From Phialocephala subalpina (taxonomy: Eukaryota > Ascomycota > Leotiomycetes > Helotiales > Mollisiaceae): a stretch of DNA of 64,000 nt. The position numbers and the translations under genes were made by a program. The notes under the pieces were generated by a model, which worked only from the letters and a program-made list of their open reading frames with translations, had not been told where the DNA came from and did no database searches. This document shows positions 34,201-47,843 of this stretch, piece after piece. Numbering within the stretch: position 1 is the stretch's first letter; every line of letters starts with the position of its first letter. The stretch lies in assembly GCA_900073065.1 (NCBI GenBank), contig FJOG01000005.1:2223818-2287817 (forward strand). Reading direction: 5' to 3'.

Positions 34201-35891
34201 AAACAATGGACACTGTACAAGGCGGCCGAAGGACACCGAACTGCAACCGAGGACGGCATCTAGGGATACAATTTGGATATATCTCGAGCCGAGTGACTGC
34301 TTTTTCCGTAACTGCAAAGATGGCAGAGTTGTGTAAGGCACCACATACTTGCTCAAGGTTGTTAGAGATAACGTATGTTTGATTATCTCCGGTCCCGAAA
34401 TTGAAGCTTTCAAGCAAAGCTACTCTGCAAGTAGTAAATGCAAGCATGTACCGTGGTGTATGTGTCTCCGGACATATATCCCCATTCTGCTCTGCTGAAG
34501 CAAGTGGATATGTGGGGGAGAAGCACGCCAGAACGCCCGCACGTAGGAGGCGTCTGTGGGACATTCAAGCTTACTATTCGAGACGCGAGGCACAGAACTG
34601 TCAGATTTGATAATTGTTCAAAAGTACTGGTTTCCTAATTGGGACAGGAAGGCTCTCCATCGGAGATCCTGAAGGATTCGAAGTGATTTGCTATCCTTGC
34701 AGCTGATATTTCTCCACGGTAAGCTCCAAGGTTTGAGGCTCGAATTGTTCTGGACAATGCCAAGAACAATCCTCGTCCGTCAGTTCATGATTTGGGCGAA
34801 TGGGTTCATGGCTCGTTTCGCTCTTCTTATCTTACCCTGAAGCTGCCCGTCAATAGTCAAGGATGATCCGCCCGCCGACCGCGAATTCGACAGTCTGCGG
34901 CCGGATTGCGGATGCACGCGGCCCTGGATGAACTTAGATTTATTGAGAAGACAGAGCGAAGGAACGGAAAGATCGAGTCTAGTAAATGGTATGCATAAGG
35001 TTTGACCGGTCACGGACGGCGTTGGTGTTGGTGCTGGTGGACGAGGTGTGCACGGAGCACAACTATAAACTGCTTAGGGATATACTTTATCCTACCGGTA
35101 GCTTGTAGAGTATATTCGTCATTAAACATTCTGGAGCTTCAATTCGAAGCGAGCACTTTCTTGATTATTCTCGTGTTCTGAGACAACGATATTGCTTAGT
35201 AGTAGTTCTCATCTTGGCTTGTACCAAACTGGAGACGATGAGATAAGATCGCACCACGGCCTTGGCTGCGGGGTTTTCAGAAGCAAGATTTCAACATTTT
35301 GGGAGCGTCTCACGGCAGAATTTGGAATCCAATTGGAAAGACTAAGGTCGTATTGCAAGATCAAGATCTAGCTAGGCAACCTCCACACCAAAATTAAGCT
35401 ATCTTACTCAGAAAATAAACAGCACATTCAGTCATAAATCATGAAATAATTTTCCGTGAATGCAGGACTCAAACCCCACCACCTCTTCCCCCCACCACTC
35501 ATTCTCCACATCCACTGCATTGCAATGCCGTTGCTGCAAAAGTACCGAAACGGACGAAAAATGAAAAAGGTCGTGTGCCATGAACCAGAGGGGTCTTGAC
35601 ACCCTTAAAGCTTTCCTCGTCTGTATACTTCCACTGCTTGAGCGAAACAATTGACCGCACCGGCATCGGGATTTGGATGCAGTCATACCGTTACGACATA
35701 CATACGTGCCTCGCATGCGCATCAATCAAAAACGTCCAAACTCCATGCTCCAACGCCAAGTACGAAGTATGTTCTGCAGAGATTTTCGCCGCCGTTGAGT
35801 TTTGACCACGACACAGATACAACAATGCCCAATGCTCATGCAGTATTCATGCGGTATTCATGCAAGGAGAATATATGCAAGCAGTTCTAAG
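31292..35891. other. Long intergenic region, no gene seen
   Basis: About 4.6 kb. The longest frames (33515-33967 and 34106-34564, minus strand) have no recognisable domain, and their composition looks like shadow ORFs. A TATATAAGG-like word at about 32652 precedes a pyrimidine-rich stretch but no coding frame follows. Non-coding RNA genes or untranslated leaders may lie here but are not visible from sequence alone. Confidence 0.35.
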
Positions 35892-37080
35892 TCAAGCATG
35901 TCCCGCGAGGTAAAGCACATTCTCCCTTACAGCGGATGTAAGGATGCCGCTTCCGGTATAGATGTACGTTACGACTTCATGCCAGGCGGCGGGGTGCGGG
36001 ACGGGAAGATCGATGGAGTCGCCTTTCCGGACGTGGCCTGAGAGCATCAGGGCGGCGAGAACGGGGAGATAGTGGAGCGCGTATTCGATGTCTGTGGTAC
36101 TTGTTAGATGATGTTGATTTTAAAAGGGCCAAGCTATGAGACTTACGAATTGGTACGGGGCCTTTGCCCAATTGAGGGGTGCTTTCGGTTGCAGGTATAT
36201 CCAGACTGTTTCGCTGTCGAGTCTCTGCTGCAGATGGCTGGACGGATTGTCGTCGGACTCTGCTTGAGCGCCGCAATGGTCTTGGACTACTAGAGACTAA
36301 ATCTGCTCGACTATTTGGTGCTGGTATGCTGGCTCGTAATTCTTCGATGTCGAATTGTCGCTGGATCAGGAAGGGCTTCCTCTCCTTCGCTCTTGGTGTG
36401 ACTCTGGCACGTATCGTGACTTGACTCGAAGATGCACACTTGCTATCGTCCTGGAGTACAGCTAAGCTTGGCCGTCGTAGACCAACTGCGTTGACGAAAG
36501 CATCTGCTGTCGCTGACTTGCCAAGGTAGGCGTGGCCCCAATCTCTCAAGTGATCATGAGTGTACTGGAAAGGAACTTGACGAAGGACCTCTTGTGGTGT
36601 ACCACACAAGAGATCTGACTTTGATTGCACTTCGACCTCCTCCTCAACCTCGTCACTCTTGATACTCTCTATCATATCCACATCATCACCTTGCTCCACC
36701 TTGATCTTTGGACCCGTCTCATCTCCCTCTGGCACCGTTTGAAGTTGTCGGCTCGGAGGTGAAAATGTAAACTTCTCAAGCTGTGCTGTCAACCCATCAG
36801 TTGAAGATACAACTGAGTGTCTGCGGGGTAGTTGATGTTCTTCAATTAAGATTCTACGCCTCTGTGATGCGTCTGTATTTGTCCCGATTGGCGTTGCTTG
36901 TTGAAGATAGTAAGCACGTGCTGCCACGATACTTGGGCTTGGGATCACTGGCGTCGATCGCCCCAGCGACCCAGAGATCTGGTTCGATCTCCTCCGTCCG
37001 GGGGTAATTGGCGTGCCGGGACGAACGGCGAGTGGCTGAAGATCTGTATGGTGACGGCGAGGAGAAGAGATTACACTCAT
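35892..37080 (-). CDS. Two-exon protein of unknown function, BTB-like tail possible
   Basis: Exon 37080-36147 encodes MSVISSPRRHHTD and a long disordered, acidic and SP-rich region; the intron 36146-36092 (55 nt, GTAAGT/CAG, CTAAC branch) joins it to exon 36091-35892. This yields 377 aa. The C-terminus is compact and ordered: IEYALHYLPVLAALMLSGH, a DSIDLPVPHPAAWHEVV stretch, then TYIYTGSGILTSAVREN and LYLAG. The YIYTG element recalls the end of BTB domains, but this is only an inference. Reading through the intron instead gives an artefactual basic tail. Upstream (about 37260-37090) another frame, SNSNDFVSTPADPPKVTF, looks coding and could be an earlier exon, so the true start may be higher. 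Confidence 0.65.
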
Positions 37081-38631
37081 GGCTGCCGCTGAGGTGCGTT
37101 GCACAGATGCTGACTGCGTGTCGTCGAATTTGGCGGCCCCGCACTGCACTGAAGTCTGGATCTGGTAATTTCGTGTTGACCAGCGTCCTTGAAGCCCGTG
37201 TTCTCGTACCGAATGTAACCTTAGGCGGATCGGCGGGTGTCGATACAAAGTCGTTGCTGTTCGAGCGTGGGGTACCTATACAAACGAATGTAGATCCTAG
37301 AAACTCCCATCCAAAATATGAGAACTCTGGAGATAGACATCTCCAGCAGCGAGGGTCCATATCCTAGATAACCACTATCAAGCTGAGACATACATTCCTG
37401 AGCAGCGAGGGGTAGCTGATGGGGGAAATGTTGATCAACATGAAGACAAAGAGGAAAGAACGTTTCGTCCATCCCTTACATATGAATCAACATCAACTTG
37501 CTAAAGGCTGCTTGCGGCATCGAAAAGACAAAATCGCACCATATCTTGAACTCGACGGTCCATCTCGGATCACCAGAGCTCTGAGTCATTTTGAGGCAGC
37601 CACAACGACAACGATTTGCGAGGAGAGAGATCGCTGGTCGCGTAAGAAGAGGACGTGTGGCCTCAACGGTGGAGGCTGCCTGCTTATACTGAAATCAAGG
37701 AAGTCGATGTATCGAGACGAATGAAAGAAAGGGTTTGCATCAGAAGAAGAGCTCAACATTTCCTGTGAGCCTCCCGCAGCCATTCCGTTCTTGAAACAGC
37801 CTTGTCATCTGAAGGTGAAGAGGGAGAGACACTTCCCACCGGACGACTGGCCCAAATTGAGGAATGCCTCATTCCCCACGATCGCGTACCCGTGACAGCC
37901 GAGACGTTCTCGGATAGCAACAGATTGGACCCCGAAACTGTTACCGGTGGGTATGATATTTGGTTGTCTAGATCGTGGGGAATTCTGAAGCTCGACAGTT
38001 CGCAAGGGCAGGGGCCTTGAGCAATGCAGCTTGGAGGGGTACGACCTGCATGTCTGAACACAAAATTTGAAGCTTTGAATATCAAATTTTTCCGGTCTGG
38101 TTTTGTATCTTTTGCCATCAAAAATGTCCAGATTGAGCTCAGGGTTGAGCTTGGTACTCCACAAGACTTCAATCTCCCAGTCATCAAAAGACATCGTATG
38201 AACTTCATCCAACAGAACAATACGAAAGCCAAATAGGAGAACAGCAGCCGATCTAATACTACAGAACTTGAAACAAAAACGAGGGACAATGAGCAAGTAA
38301 GAATTGGACATTGAAAATACGCGATCGAGCCAGAGACTTGCAAAGAGCAAGACCAACATTGCAGCTCGTGCAGGAGGCTGTGTCGTTTTTGGTTGCCTTG
38401 TTGAACATCCGAATGTATGTAGAGAATCCAAAGGAAGGTCGGGAAATCAGAGGAAGGAATTCAAAAATCTGTTTCAATATTGTTGAGAGCAGAAAGAAAT
38501 GTTGAAGGAAATTTGCGCGGAGCGGAACCCGCCTTCCGAACACGAACATTCGCGATTTCTGGCATCTTCAAGGACACGACACGACTTCTCTTCTCAATGG
38601 GCAGGGCTCCGTCCCTCAACACCAATCCACG
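37081..38631. other. Intergenic, weak minus-strand ORF
   Basis: Between two divergent genes. A minus-strand frame (38431-37805) contains MSFDDWEIEVLWSTKLNPEL and continues for over 100 codons with plausible composition, but has no domain and no conserved end. It could be a real unrecognised gene, an exon, or a leader of the neighbouring gene. The promoter of GWT1 must lie just upstream of 38632. Confidence 0.3.
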
Positions 38632-40168
38632 ATGTCGCGAGCAGCTGAGCAAGCCATAAAAGCGAGCTACAAAGCTCTGAAAGAAGACTTTGTATCGAAT
38701 CTCACAGGAGGAGATATCTCGGAGATCAACTATGTCACCGCTGTAGCTCCAGTATGCTTCTCCCGTCGATGTTTGGAATTCTGCTAATGATTGAAAGGCA
38801 GCAGTTGTTCTTTGGTCGGCTCTGCAATCGCGGCAGAATTTCTTCAGGCCGTATACTCCGATCGCGTTTGCAGTCGATTTCCTTCTCAATATCGGCGCGA
38901 TTCTCCTGGCGACGACGCTGTATGCGAATACGCCTATCCTCCTGAGCATCCTCCTCATTGCGCCCGTCGCGATCATATACTCTCTTCCCAAACCTCCTAC
39001 ACCGAAGAAGGCCAAAGTGCCGCCGAAGCAGACGAAAGATGAAGCTCCGAATCCTCTGCCAAAGAAGCCGTTCCTTACCACATACCGAGGCGCGATGCTG
39101 GTTGTAACATGCCTAGCAATTCTCGCAGTCGATTTTCGTATATTCCCGAGACGGTTTGCAAAGGTTGAGAATTGGGGAACATCGTTGATGGATGTGGGTG
39201 TTGGGTCATTCGTGTTCTCTGCGGGTCTGGTTGCTGCCAGACCGATTTTGAAGGAGCAGTTGGCAGGGAAGACGACACCTCTGGGGACGAGACTATACCA
39301 ATCGATTCGACACTCGATACCTCTGCTCGTCTTAGGATTCATCAGGCTATACAGTGTGAAGGGATTGGACTACGCAGAGCACGTCACGGAATATGGAGTA
39401 CACTGGAACTTCTTCTTCACATTGGGGTTCCTCCCACCATTCGTAGCACTCTTCCAGTCTGCCTTCCAATTCATACCCTCATACGCCGGGCTAGCCATCC
39501 TCCTCGGAGCAGCATACCAAATCGCCCTCGAATTCACACCCCTCAAAGCCTTCGTCCTAATAGGCCCGCGAACAAACCTCTTCAACAAAAACCGCGAAGG
39601 AATCTTCTCCTTCATCGGCTACCTCGCCATTTTCCTCGCAGGCCAACACACCGGGATGTTCATCCTTCCCGCTCATAGTTCATCAGGCGCAACTGGCATC
39701 AAACAGCGCAAATCCCTCTTACTCAAACTCGCCGCCTGGTCCGGTATCTGGATCTTGTTATTCTTCCTCACCTTCTCCTACTCCTACGGCCTCTCCCTCG
39801 CCGTCTCCCGCCGTCTGGCAAACCTCCCCTACTTCCTCTGGATCGCAGCTTTCAACAATACCCAAATCCTCGCGTTCTGTTTGGTGGAGACGGTGTTCTT
39901 TCCGCAGGCGTATAAACATGGGCATTTAACGAGGAAAGAGGAGGATGATGTTTATAAGGGGTCTACGAGCAGGGTGCTAGAAGCGTTTAATAGGAATGGG
40001 TTGGCGGTATTTTTGGTTGCTAATCTGGGGACGGGGGTGGTGAATTTGACGGTTAATACGTTGGAGGTGGGGAGTTTGGGGGCGATGGGGATTTTGATGG
40101 GGTATGCGGTGTGTTTGACGGGGTTGGCGGCGGGGTTGGATGTGTATGATATTTCGATTAAGATGTAG
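38632..40168 (+). CDS. GWT1: GWT1, GPI-anchor inositol acyltransferase
   Basis: Exons 38632-38751 and 38798-40168 (46-nt intron, GTATGC/AAG) give 496 aa. GWT1 (PIG-W) is an ER membrane enzyme that acylates the inositol of GlcN-PI during GPI-anchor synthesis. Family landmarks are visible in order: [20 protein letters not shown], the N-terminal membrane segment, [20 protein letters not shown] (a hallmark block), [48 protein letters not shown] and the C-terminal [12 protein letters not shown] region. Length and about a dozen hydrophobic segments agree with the family. No lesion seen. Codon choice changes from C-ending in 39420-39840 to G/T-ending after 39880. The start is the only ATG giving the conserved first exon. 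Confidence 0.95.
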
Positions 40169-43100
40169 GACTATGTAAAGTACAAAAGCAAGATGGGATG
40201 AAGATATACGGCTTCAAGAAAGACAGGGGAGCGGAGGCTTCTCCTGATTTCCGTTTGCTGCTCCCTGAATACGAATTGATATTCTCGGTTGTGCCTAGGT
40301 ACCAGAACAAACATATCTTGGTAAAAGATAGGAGCGATGCGTGATCTCGGAATGGGTATTTCCCTTGGGCTGTAAAGGGGAGATGATCCGAACGGAAGAA
40401 TAACACCGTTTCAATTCACCCGGTACGTACTGTACGTACCGATCCCTACCTCTCATCTTCTCCCCGAATCCCAAGAATCTGGACAGATCTCTCAACGAAA
40501 CCTCCTCAGATGAAGAACGAGATGAGAAGCTGCAAGTCTGGAAGCACCCTTCTAGGAAGAACATTGTGCCTAAAAGAGACACGTTTCATCGATTTCAACC
40601 GATCCCTAGAAAAACCCTAAATGCTGTACCGAGAAAAGTTTATTGGGGATATTCGGATGAGATCTATGAAGTATGAGAAGAACGGACCGAGGTCGGGAGT
40701 TTGATGGACTGTATCTGGTTTTGGGGAGTTAGGAGGATATTTGGACTAAATGTTTGAATTGAGGTATGACTCTAAGGAATGTATTATTATACTTGACATT
40801 GGAAAGTTGGGACATCGCGAGGTATCAGGATCGAGTTGTGAACTCTGAACATTAAAAAAGTTGCATCTGCAGCTAGTATCCGCGATTGAGGCCGGAGAAA
40901 ATTCCGGATGATTTGGTAGACTCAGAGTTGAACCGTCAGACTTCGAGGTTGTGGTAAAGTTCGCGATCATCATCTCAATTTCCTCAAACGCTCATCCCAC
41001 ATGCCGATCGCGACTCACTGCTGCAAGAGTAAGAGCACACAGTAGAAGGTTCCGGGCTCATCTCGATCGTTTGATCCGGTGCATATGCTGAAACCTCCTT
41101 CCTCGTTTATTCATGAGAAACCACGAGCTGCCAAAGCCGTACTCGGTACCACAACATACATCTCTCATCTCTCGAATTTTACCTCAAGCTTTCATTTCTT
41201 CAAGGTCTCTTGTCTCACTCCTCTTCATATGATTCTCGCTCACCTTCCTGTTCCTCCATCATCTAACCTTAGCCCCGCTGCATGAATCCCTCAATCTGCC
41301 CTCATTTCTCACTTGCCCAAAGCTTCTTTCGTGATACTCACCTTCTCGCTCTTCGCCATAAATGTTCCGGAACAAGAAAGCTAGAAATTTAAAAAAGCAG
41401 GCCGGTCAAACGAAAATACGATCGGCTCGTCGAGCGAGGATGAAAAGGGATTGGCTTCAGGTACGAAATCGGCTCGGTTGGGGGTTTTGGATGGAAAGGG
41501 GATGGTGCCGGGAAGGTGCATGTGAGGCTGGTTCTAGATCGCGGGTGTTGATTGAGGGGGTAAACGAAAATTGGAGGAAAATAGAGGGGTTGGGAGACTT
41601 CAGAAGTTCAGATGAAGGAGTAGGAGGGAAGGAGGGGAATTAGGGATTGATAGAATGTTGATGCGTGCAAGTTGGTAAGGCTTGAGTGGAGTCACGCCGA
41701 GTTGGAGTGACTCGCGAGAGTGCGGTGACATGACAGTGACAGCGGTGACAGATTCTTGGGAATTGGAGAGGGGCGGAAGGGACCGAGGATATTGCCTGCA
41801 TCCCTACTGTATTTCCTCTTTCCATCTCTTCCAGGAGAAGAAACTCCACCGAAATACCAGATGAAAGTCCCGATCTCCAGCGCAAACAGAGACAAACGGA
41901 AACACACCAGTTTCGTCCGCATCTTGCTCTCAGATCTCTCCCCATCTTCCAATCTCCAAATCTCAAATAAGAAGATATAAATAGCACCCACACCGAAGAT
42001 CCTCTCCTCAAGCATCGTCTTTTTACCCGGGTACAAGTTGATCATGATGCTCCATTTCGGTTGCGCCGATGCTGGGTGCCCTGTCCGTTCGCATATGGTA
42101 CGGGATGTGATTGGTGCTTGAACACTTGCATATCCAGACGAACGCCTCATTTCCGATATCAATGCCTTATTTTTAAAATGGTCCTGGATGTGGATGACAG
42201 CATTGCTTTTGCGGGTGAGGGCGTCCGCACGAGGAATTGGAGGCTCGGCTGGATATATTAATTTTCTGGCGTGTGAAGGAGTTGACAGTGGGTGACGTTG
42301 GCGGATGGATGGTTTGAAGTTCGAGGTGGGGATTCAAGGTTGGGCCCAACGCGAGGTGTTTGCCGATGCGGTCAGGATGCGGTGCTTGGATGTGAAGAGA
42401 TTCGCAAGTGGAGAGAAAGAGACTGGGCGTGATGTTATGCTTCGATGATGCTGAATAGACGTGCGGGTTTCATGGGAGATCCTGGCCTCGAGTGGTGTCG
42501 CCCACAGACGGTGGAAAGGCCGGGGGCACTTGATGGATGCCACGTCAATGCAAGTAAACAATGTTTATGCCATTGTTGTTTAAGCGCACCGTTTCTCGCT
42601 GCTGTGAGAGGTTGGGGATCGGAACGAGATCTGTACGCGGATGGGGAGAGAGACGCGTCTGACGAGACGGCGTGTTTTTGAATACAAGGAGATGTCTGCT
42701 TGGTTGGGAGTTCTTGCGTCTGCGCGAGTGGTGTAGGGTGGTTTTTATGGGGAGCGTATACCGAGTATCAATATCAGAATAAATGCATGAAGCACGCCGT
42801 CGTAGCATTTGAGAAGATTCTTTCCTCCTTTCTGACTCGATTCAGCGTGAGTCTGCCTCTTTTGTTCGCGGTCAATTCCTCAATTGAAAGGCCAGTGAAG
42901 CCACTCATCCAGGTGGGATTCGAGGACGATATACGTACCCAGGTCGACCTCGCCCATCACCCCACCATCAGCCACCACAACAAGCCTCCAAATCGGTTCA
43001 GCGGCCGCCATTGTTCTCAATTTTGAAGGAAGTGAGAAGTGGGATCATCTCATCGGGTCAGCCAAATCAATACTCTGTGCGAACGTCCACAATATTATAT

Positions 43101-43992
43101 CAAACCGGACTTCTCCATCTCTGGGGGATCGAGGGCACAGCACATATCAGATCGTGAACTGGCGCAGAGGGTGTTTCTGTGCTTTGAACGACTTTATCCA
43201 GAAAACTTGGCTCTGCCAGCGTCATCCTGCTTCCATTGCTCCACGACACGACAGTTGGTGTTCCAGTAAGTCGTCCTCGTCTCAATAATATTTTAATGCC
43301 GACCCGATATTCGCGCAGGATCTCGTTGTCCTCGTCAGGCACAGACACCAAAATTCGCAAGGCTTCCACACCACACCCGTAAGGCCGCCACGGCACTGGT
43401 GCGTTCCCCTATTGTCCCTCAAACTTCGCCTAACCCGAAAGGAAATTACCAGCTCCAAGCACCATCGACCATTGATCGAATCTTGCGCAGTCGAACACGC
43501 TCCTGACTGGACAACACCAGCACAATCACAACCACAGACCACGCTTCTGCCGCTCCTTCTCGACTTTTCTCCAACATCAACACCGCCAGAACACCTCCAA
43601 TCCGCCATCTACAGACCTTCCACTTCTGCGACAGTTGCCCCTTTGTTGTTGTTGTGATCCCGCCCGCTCTGATCGAGAAGAGACAGGACCCGGCCCCCGT
43701 TCAACGGTCAACCCGCGTACCGTATTTTTGTTCGAGCCCTCAATCAACATCCGCGACGACTTCTTTTATCAGTTCTGTGTGCTGCCAACAATCTGCGAAT
43801 CTGCCATCGAAGAGTTCATCGCCAACAGCGCCGCACCATGGTAGCTGGAGCGTCTCATTGGTGACGCAGGCGATCAATTTCGCTATCACAAGGAAGTGAA
43901 TTGGAGGACTGGATCTGCGACCTCCAGAATCAAGGCTTGCCAGTTCGACGGCGAGCAGGAAAAACATCAACTTTCGCACCGTCGAACAAATA
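40169..43992. other. Long intergenic region and probable kinase leader
   Basis: No convincing gene on either strand. The distal part (about 43400-43990) is rich in C, A and T with pyrimidine runs and is probably the long 5' leader and promoter of the downstream kinase; it contains several short upstream frames. Frames at 41362-41643 (plus) and 41692-42162 (minus) look like composition artefacts. Confidence 0.35.
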
Positions 43993-46900
43993 ATGTCTTC
44001 GGCCGCGCTCCAGGCCCAGCCGCATCAAACAACTACAGTCGGATCACATTCGCCAGTCGCAGCTACTTCATCGGGTCGTCCATACACTGGAGGCTCATCT
44101 CAGTCCCGAGACGGCTACTATACACAAAACTCGGCCAACGCGTCGCCAACAACAACACGCCGCCCATCGAGAAGACCCAGCGGCAATGGCGCAACAGCGA
44201 CCCCAAACGCATCACAGACTCAGTATTACTCTCCGTCTGGCAGCACCCCGACCTCTGCGGTAACGAGTCGCTCCACGAATCAGCCATCATCCCCTGCTCA
44301 AGCCGGATATCCAGCGATGGCACCTGGCGATCATCAGCGCGGTGTTCCGCCAGTTGTCTCACCTCGAACCTCATCTAATCGGAATACCGCACATGCCGCA
44401 GCTGCAGCCGCAGATCGGTCCCGAAGAACGGGCCACAGCGAATCCTCGAATTCTCCACGAGCCGCAACAGGTGATGGATCACAAGATAGGGTGGATAGAC
44501 AGCGAAGCAATGGGAATACACAACAACCGAACGGAGGAGCTGAAGATCCCGCTTTAGCTGCTGCAAATGCTGCTGCCCGATCAAGGAGAAGAGCGCAACA
44601 AGCTCAAGGGGACGCCTTACCGCATCGACCGAGCGGTAGTCGAGAACCTAGATCCTCCGCATCTGCATCTGCGGTGCAACGACAAGCAATGGCCACGGCC
44701 AGTAATTCCGGGGGGCAATGGTCGGAAGGCCCATCAAGGGAAGCCAGCGAGGTATTGAATCGAGTGGTTATCAGCAAACCCGAGGTTGACATCGAAAGAG
44801 AACGTGAGCGAATGGCAGAGGCTATCCCGTCTTCGCCAGCATCACACCGAGCAGCACCTGGTCAACTGGCTGTAGTTCCGAGCGACGGCGTGGATGATAC
44901 CGGTCGTGGAGGTAGCAGAAGCCGGCACGATCATGCTGCCAGTACAAGCACCAGAGAGAAGAGTACCAAATTCGGGGAATACTTCCTGGGCAATACCTTG
45001 GGTGAGGGAGAGTTTGGCAAGGTCAAGATGGGGTGGAAACAGGAGGGTGGTGTACAGGTAAGCATGATGTGGAGGATGCTGGGATCATAAACTGATAACT
45101 TTCAGGTCGCTATTAAGCTCATTCGAAGAGACAGCGTTGGCACGAATCCTACCCGACTTGCGAAGATCTATCGAGAGATCTCCATCCTCCGCGAAATCTC
45201 ACATCCTAATATCGTTCACTTGCACGAGATGGTGGAAACTCCAAAGCAAATTGGTCTTATCCTGGAATATGCTTCTGGCGGAGAGCTTTTCGACTACATT
45301 CTTAACCACCGATATCTGAAGGACCAAGCGGCTCGACGTCTGTTCGCCCAACTCGTCTCCGGTGTCGGATACCTACACAAGAAGGGCATTGTTCACCGAG
45401 ATTTGAAGCTTGAGAATCTGCTGTTGGATCGCAACCGGAACATAATCATTACCGATTTCGGTTTTGCCAACACCTTCAACCCTGATGACGAATTAGGAGA
45501 TGAGATCGAGTACAACCTTTCGAGTAGAGACTTCGTCAAGCGGATGGAGCTTGATAAGATTCTGGAAGGCGGCCATCGCAGAGGTGATCTGATGCAGACC
45601 AGCTGTGGTAGTCCTTGTTATGCAGCTCCAGAGCTAGTTGTCAGTGATTCATTATACACTGGCCGCAAGGTAGACGTCTGGAGTTGCGGTGTCATTTTGG
45701 TACGTACTGAATATTCCTGTGTCTTGGTGTCTTCTATCATACAAAGTAGTGGGGTCAATACTTGAAATTTACTACTCTAGCAAATGGTTGTTCTATGCAG
45801 AGTACTTTGCTAACCGAAAACCAGTACGCTATGCTTGCAGGCTACCTTCCATTCGATGACGACCCAGCCAACCCCGAAGGCGATAACATCAACCTACTCT
45901 ACAAATATATTGTCTCCACTCCCCTCACCTTCCCCGAATATGTAACACCCCACGCCCGAGATCTCCTCCGCCGAATCCTCGTCCCCGATCCACGAAAGCG
46001 CGCAGACTTGTTCGAAGTTGCCAGGCATAGCTGGTTGAGCGAATACTCCCACGTTGTTGGCTTCATCACCAGCACAACAACCACAAGCAAGGATGTCGCT
46101 ACAACCACCGTTGCCTCGGAGGAAGAAGAAAGTGGTCCTCTACTCGGAAGAAGTGCTTCAGTCAGAGAAGCGTCCAAGTCCTCGAAGCAGACTGCACCCG
46201 GCGAAATGTCCAGAAAGCATGGTCATGTTGATCCTGAGGCTGCAGAGACACACCCCAAGCCATCGAAGGACAACAAACGCAGAACAGTTCAGGTCGAATA
46301 TGTGGCTCCTAGGTCGCAAACACAACGTGGCGAGCCATCAACTTCGGGTGCCGCTGCTCCAGCACCAGTAGTGTCAGGGTCGAGGACAAGAGCAAGAGCC
46401 GGAAGCCAAGGTCCTGTCGAAGTCCAGTCTACTCAGCCGACAACCAGGAGACAGGTTTCAACAGAGAAGCCATTGCCCCAAGACCCGCCATCATCCCAAT
46501 ACCCTCAAGGAAGACGTCCCTCCGCTTCTTCGTCCAGACAGCAAGGCATGCCACCACCTACGCGACCTGGTCGTGATGTTCCTCGATCCGCGTCTGAGAC
46601 TAACTACATAACAGCTCACGCCCCTCCACCTGTCTCGGCAGTCACAAGACCGACCACCGGTGGTTCCATGACATCTACAGGCAGCAGATCTGGATCGTTA
46701 GCATTGAGAGATCGAGGTTCGTACAGCCAACCTGCACCGCCAAGTGTAGCTGGAACCAACGCCCAAGGTCGCATGACGCAGCCAAAGAACGGCACTAATT
46801 ATAATATCTCAGCGCCTTTGATGGATCAGGACCAAGCAGAATTTGGCTATCCCAGCGCGAGCTCTGGTCAACAGGTTCCTGCGAAGTTTGCACGAGTTGC

Positions 46901-47843
46901 AGGTTTTCCCGAAGGAACAGCCGCCGCCCCAGACAAAGGGCACAAGAGATCCAACACTATCGGCGGTATCTTCAGTCGAACGAACTCCCTCTTTGGCGGC
47001 AAGAGGAACTCCGAGCAACTGGAGAAGCCAGAGAAGACGAAGAAGTACCCTCCCGTCAGTATGTCTGGAGCTGTTGCACACGACTCTCCTCGCCAGTCTA
47101 TAGATTCTCGGCGCTCGATATCTTTCGGCTTTGGCAAGAAGAGAAGTGGAAGCATAACTGGTGGGTCACAAACCACCACTCTCCAGGACAAGCCACGCCG
47201 ATTCTCTCTCCTTCCAGCTTCGTTTTCGCTGAAAGCAATTGGCATTGGCAAGGAGTATGGAACCCCAGGTGCTCCTCCCTCCAACTATAGCGACTACGAC
47301 CGTGATGCCTACACTCCTCCACCTCAGACTGCCCGAACAGCTGAGAGCCGAAACATCAGTGGTGTCACAGCCACTCAACCATATACCTCCGACGGCGTCT
47401 ATGATCGCAGCCGTGACAGTCCTCGACAGGAGCGAAGAGCTGGCAATACCTCCAGCCCAGCTCAAGCTCGATACAGGTCTCAAGGAGTCCCGTCTGGCGC
47501 TCCACAGCAATTCCTTCCTCCGATGAACTTCCGTCAAGGCGAATCCGCTTTGAACACCGAGTCCGAGTCTTCCTTGAACGAAACCATCCAGGCCAGGAAA
47601 GCTGTGTACCCCGAAGGCTTCAATTCGTACAATGATGGGCCTCGGAGACAGACGACGGGACAATCACGCAGCAGCGCGAGGCAGGGTGTGCTCCAGAAGA
47701 ACAACCGGAAATTTACCGACGCATACGAGCAAGAGGCCAACAATGGGTATGGACCAACCCACTCCGACCACGCCGGTAGCAGTGGAGCAGCAAGAAAGGT
47801 GATGGACTTCTTCAGACGAAGAGGGCGCGATAGAGGACAATGA
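43993..47843 (+). CDS. KIN4: Kin4/KfsA-type serine/threonine protein kinase
   Basis: Exons 43993-45057, 45106-45699 and 45825-47843 give 1225 aa. The N-terminal 320 residues are disordered. The kinase domain has all core elements: LGEGEFGKV (336-344), VAIK (356-359), HRDLKLEN (452-459), DFG (472-474, DFGFANTF), [11 protein letters not shown] (APE about 529-531) and DVWSCGVIL at the exon 2/3 junction, continuing [12 protein letters not shown]. About 30 residues ([20 protein letters not shown]) are inserted between DFG and APE. The C-terminal 600 residues are Ser/Pro-rich and end [15 protein letters not shown], a basic tail that may bind membranes or spindle poles. Kin4 in yeast and KfsA in Aspergillus act in spindle-position control and septation; I infer orthology from the [17 protein letters not shown] context. 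Confidence 0.9.

Noticed and set aside
33515..34564. Two minus-strand frames of about 150 codons
   Set aside because: No domain, no splice continuation and composition typical of chance frames.
38461..39342. 293-codon frame on the minus strand
   Set aside because: It is antisense to GWT1, whose family motifs on the plus strand are unambiguous; the frame is a shadow.
43896..44378. 160-codon frame overlapping the kinase start
   Set aside because: It begins at a non-ATG codon and runs out of frame through the kinase N-terminus; no support for translation.
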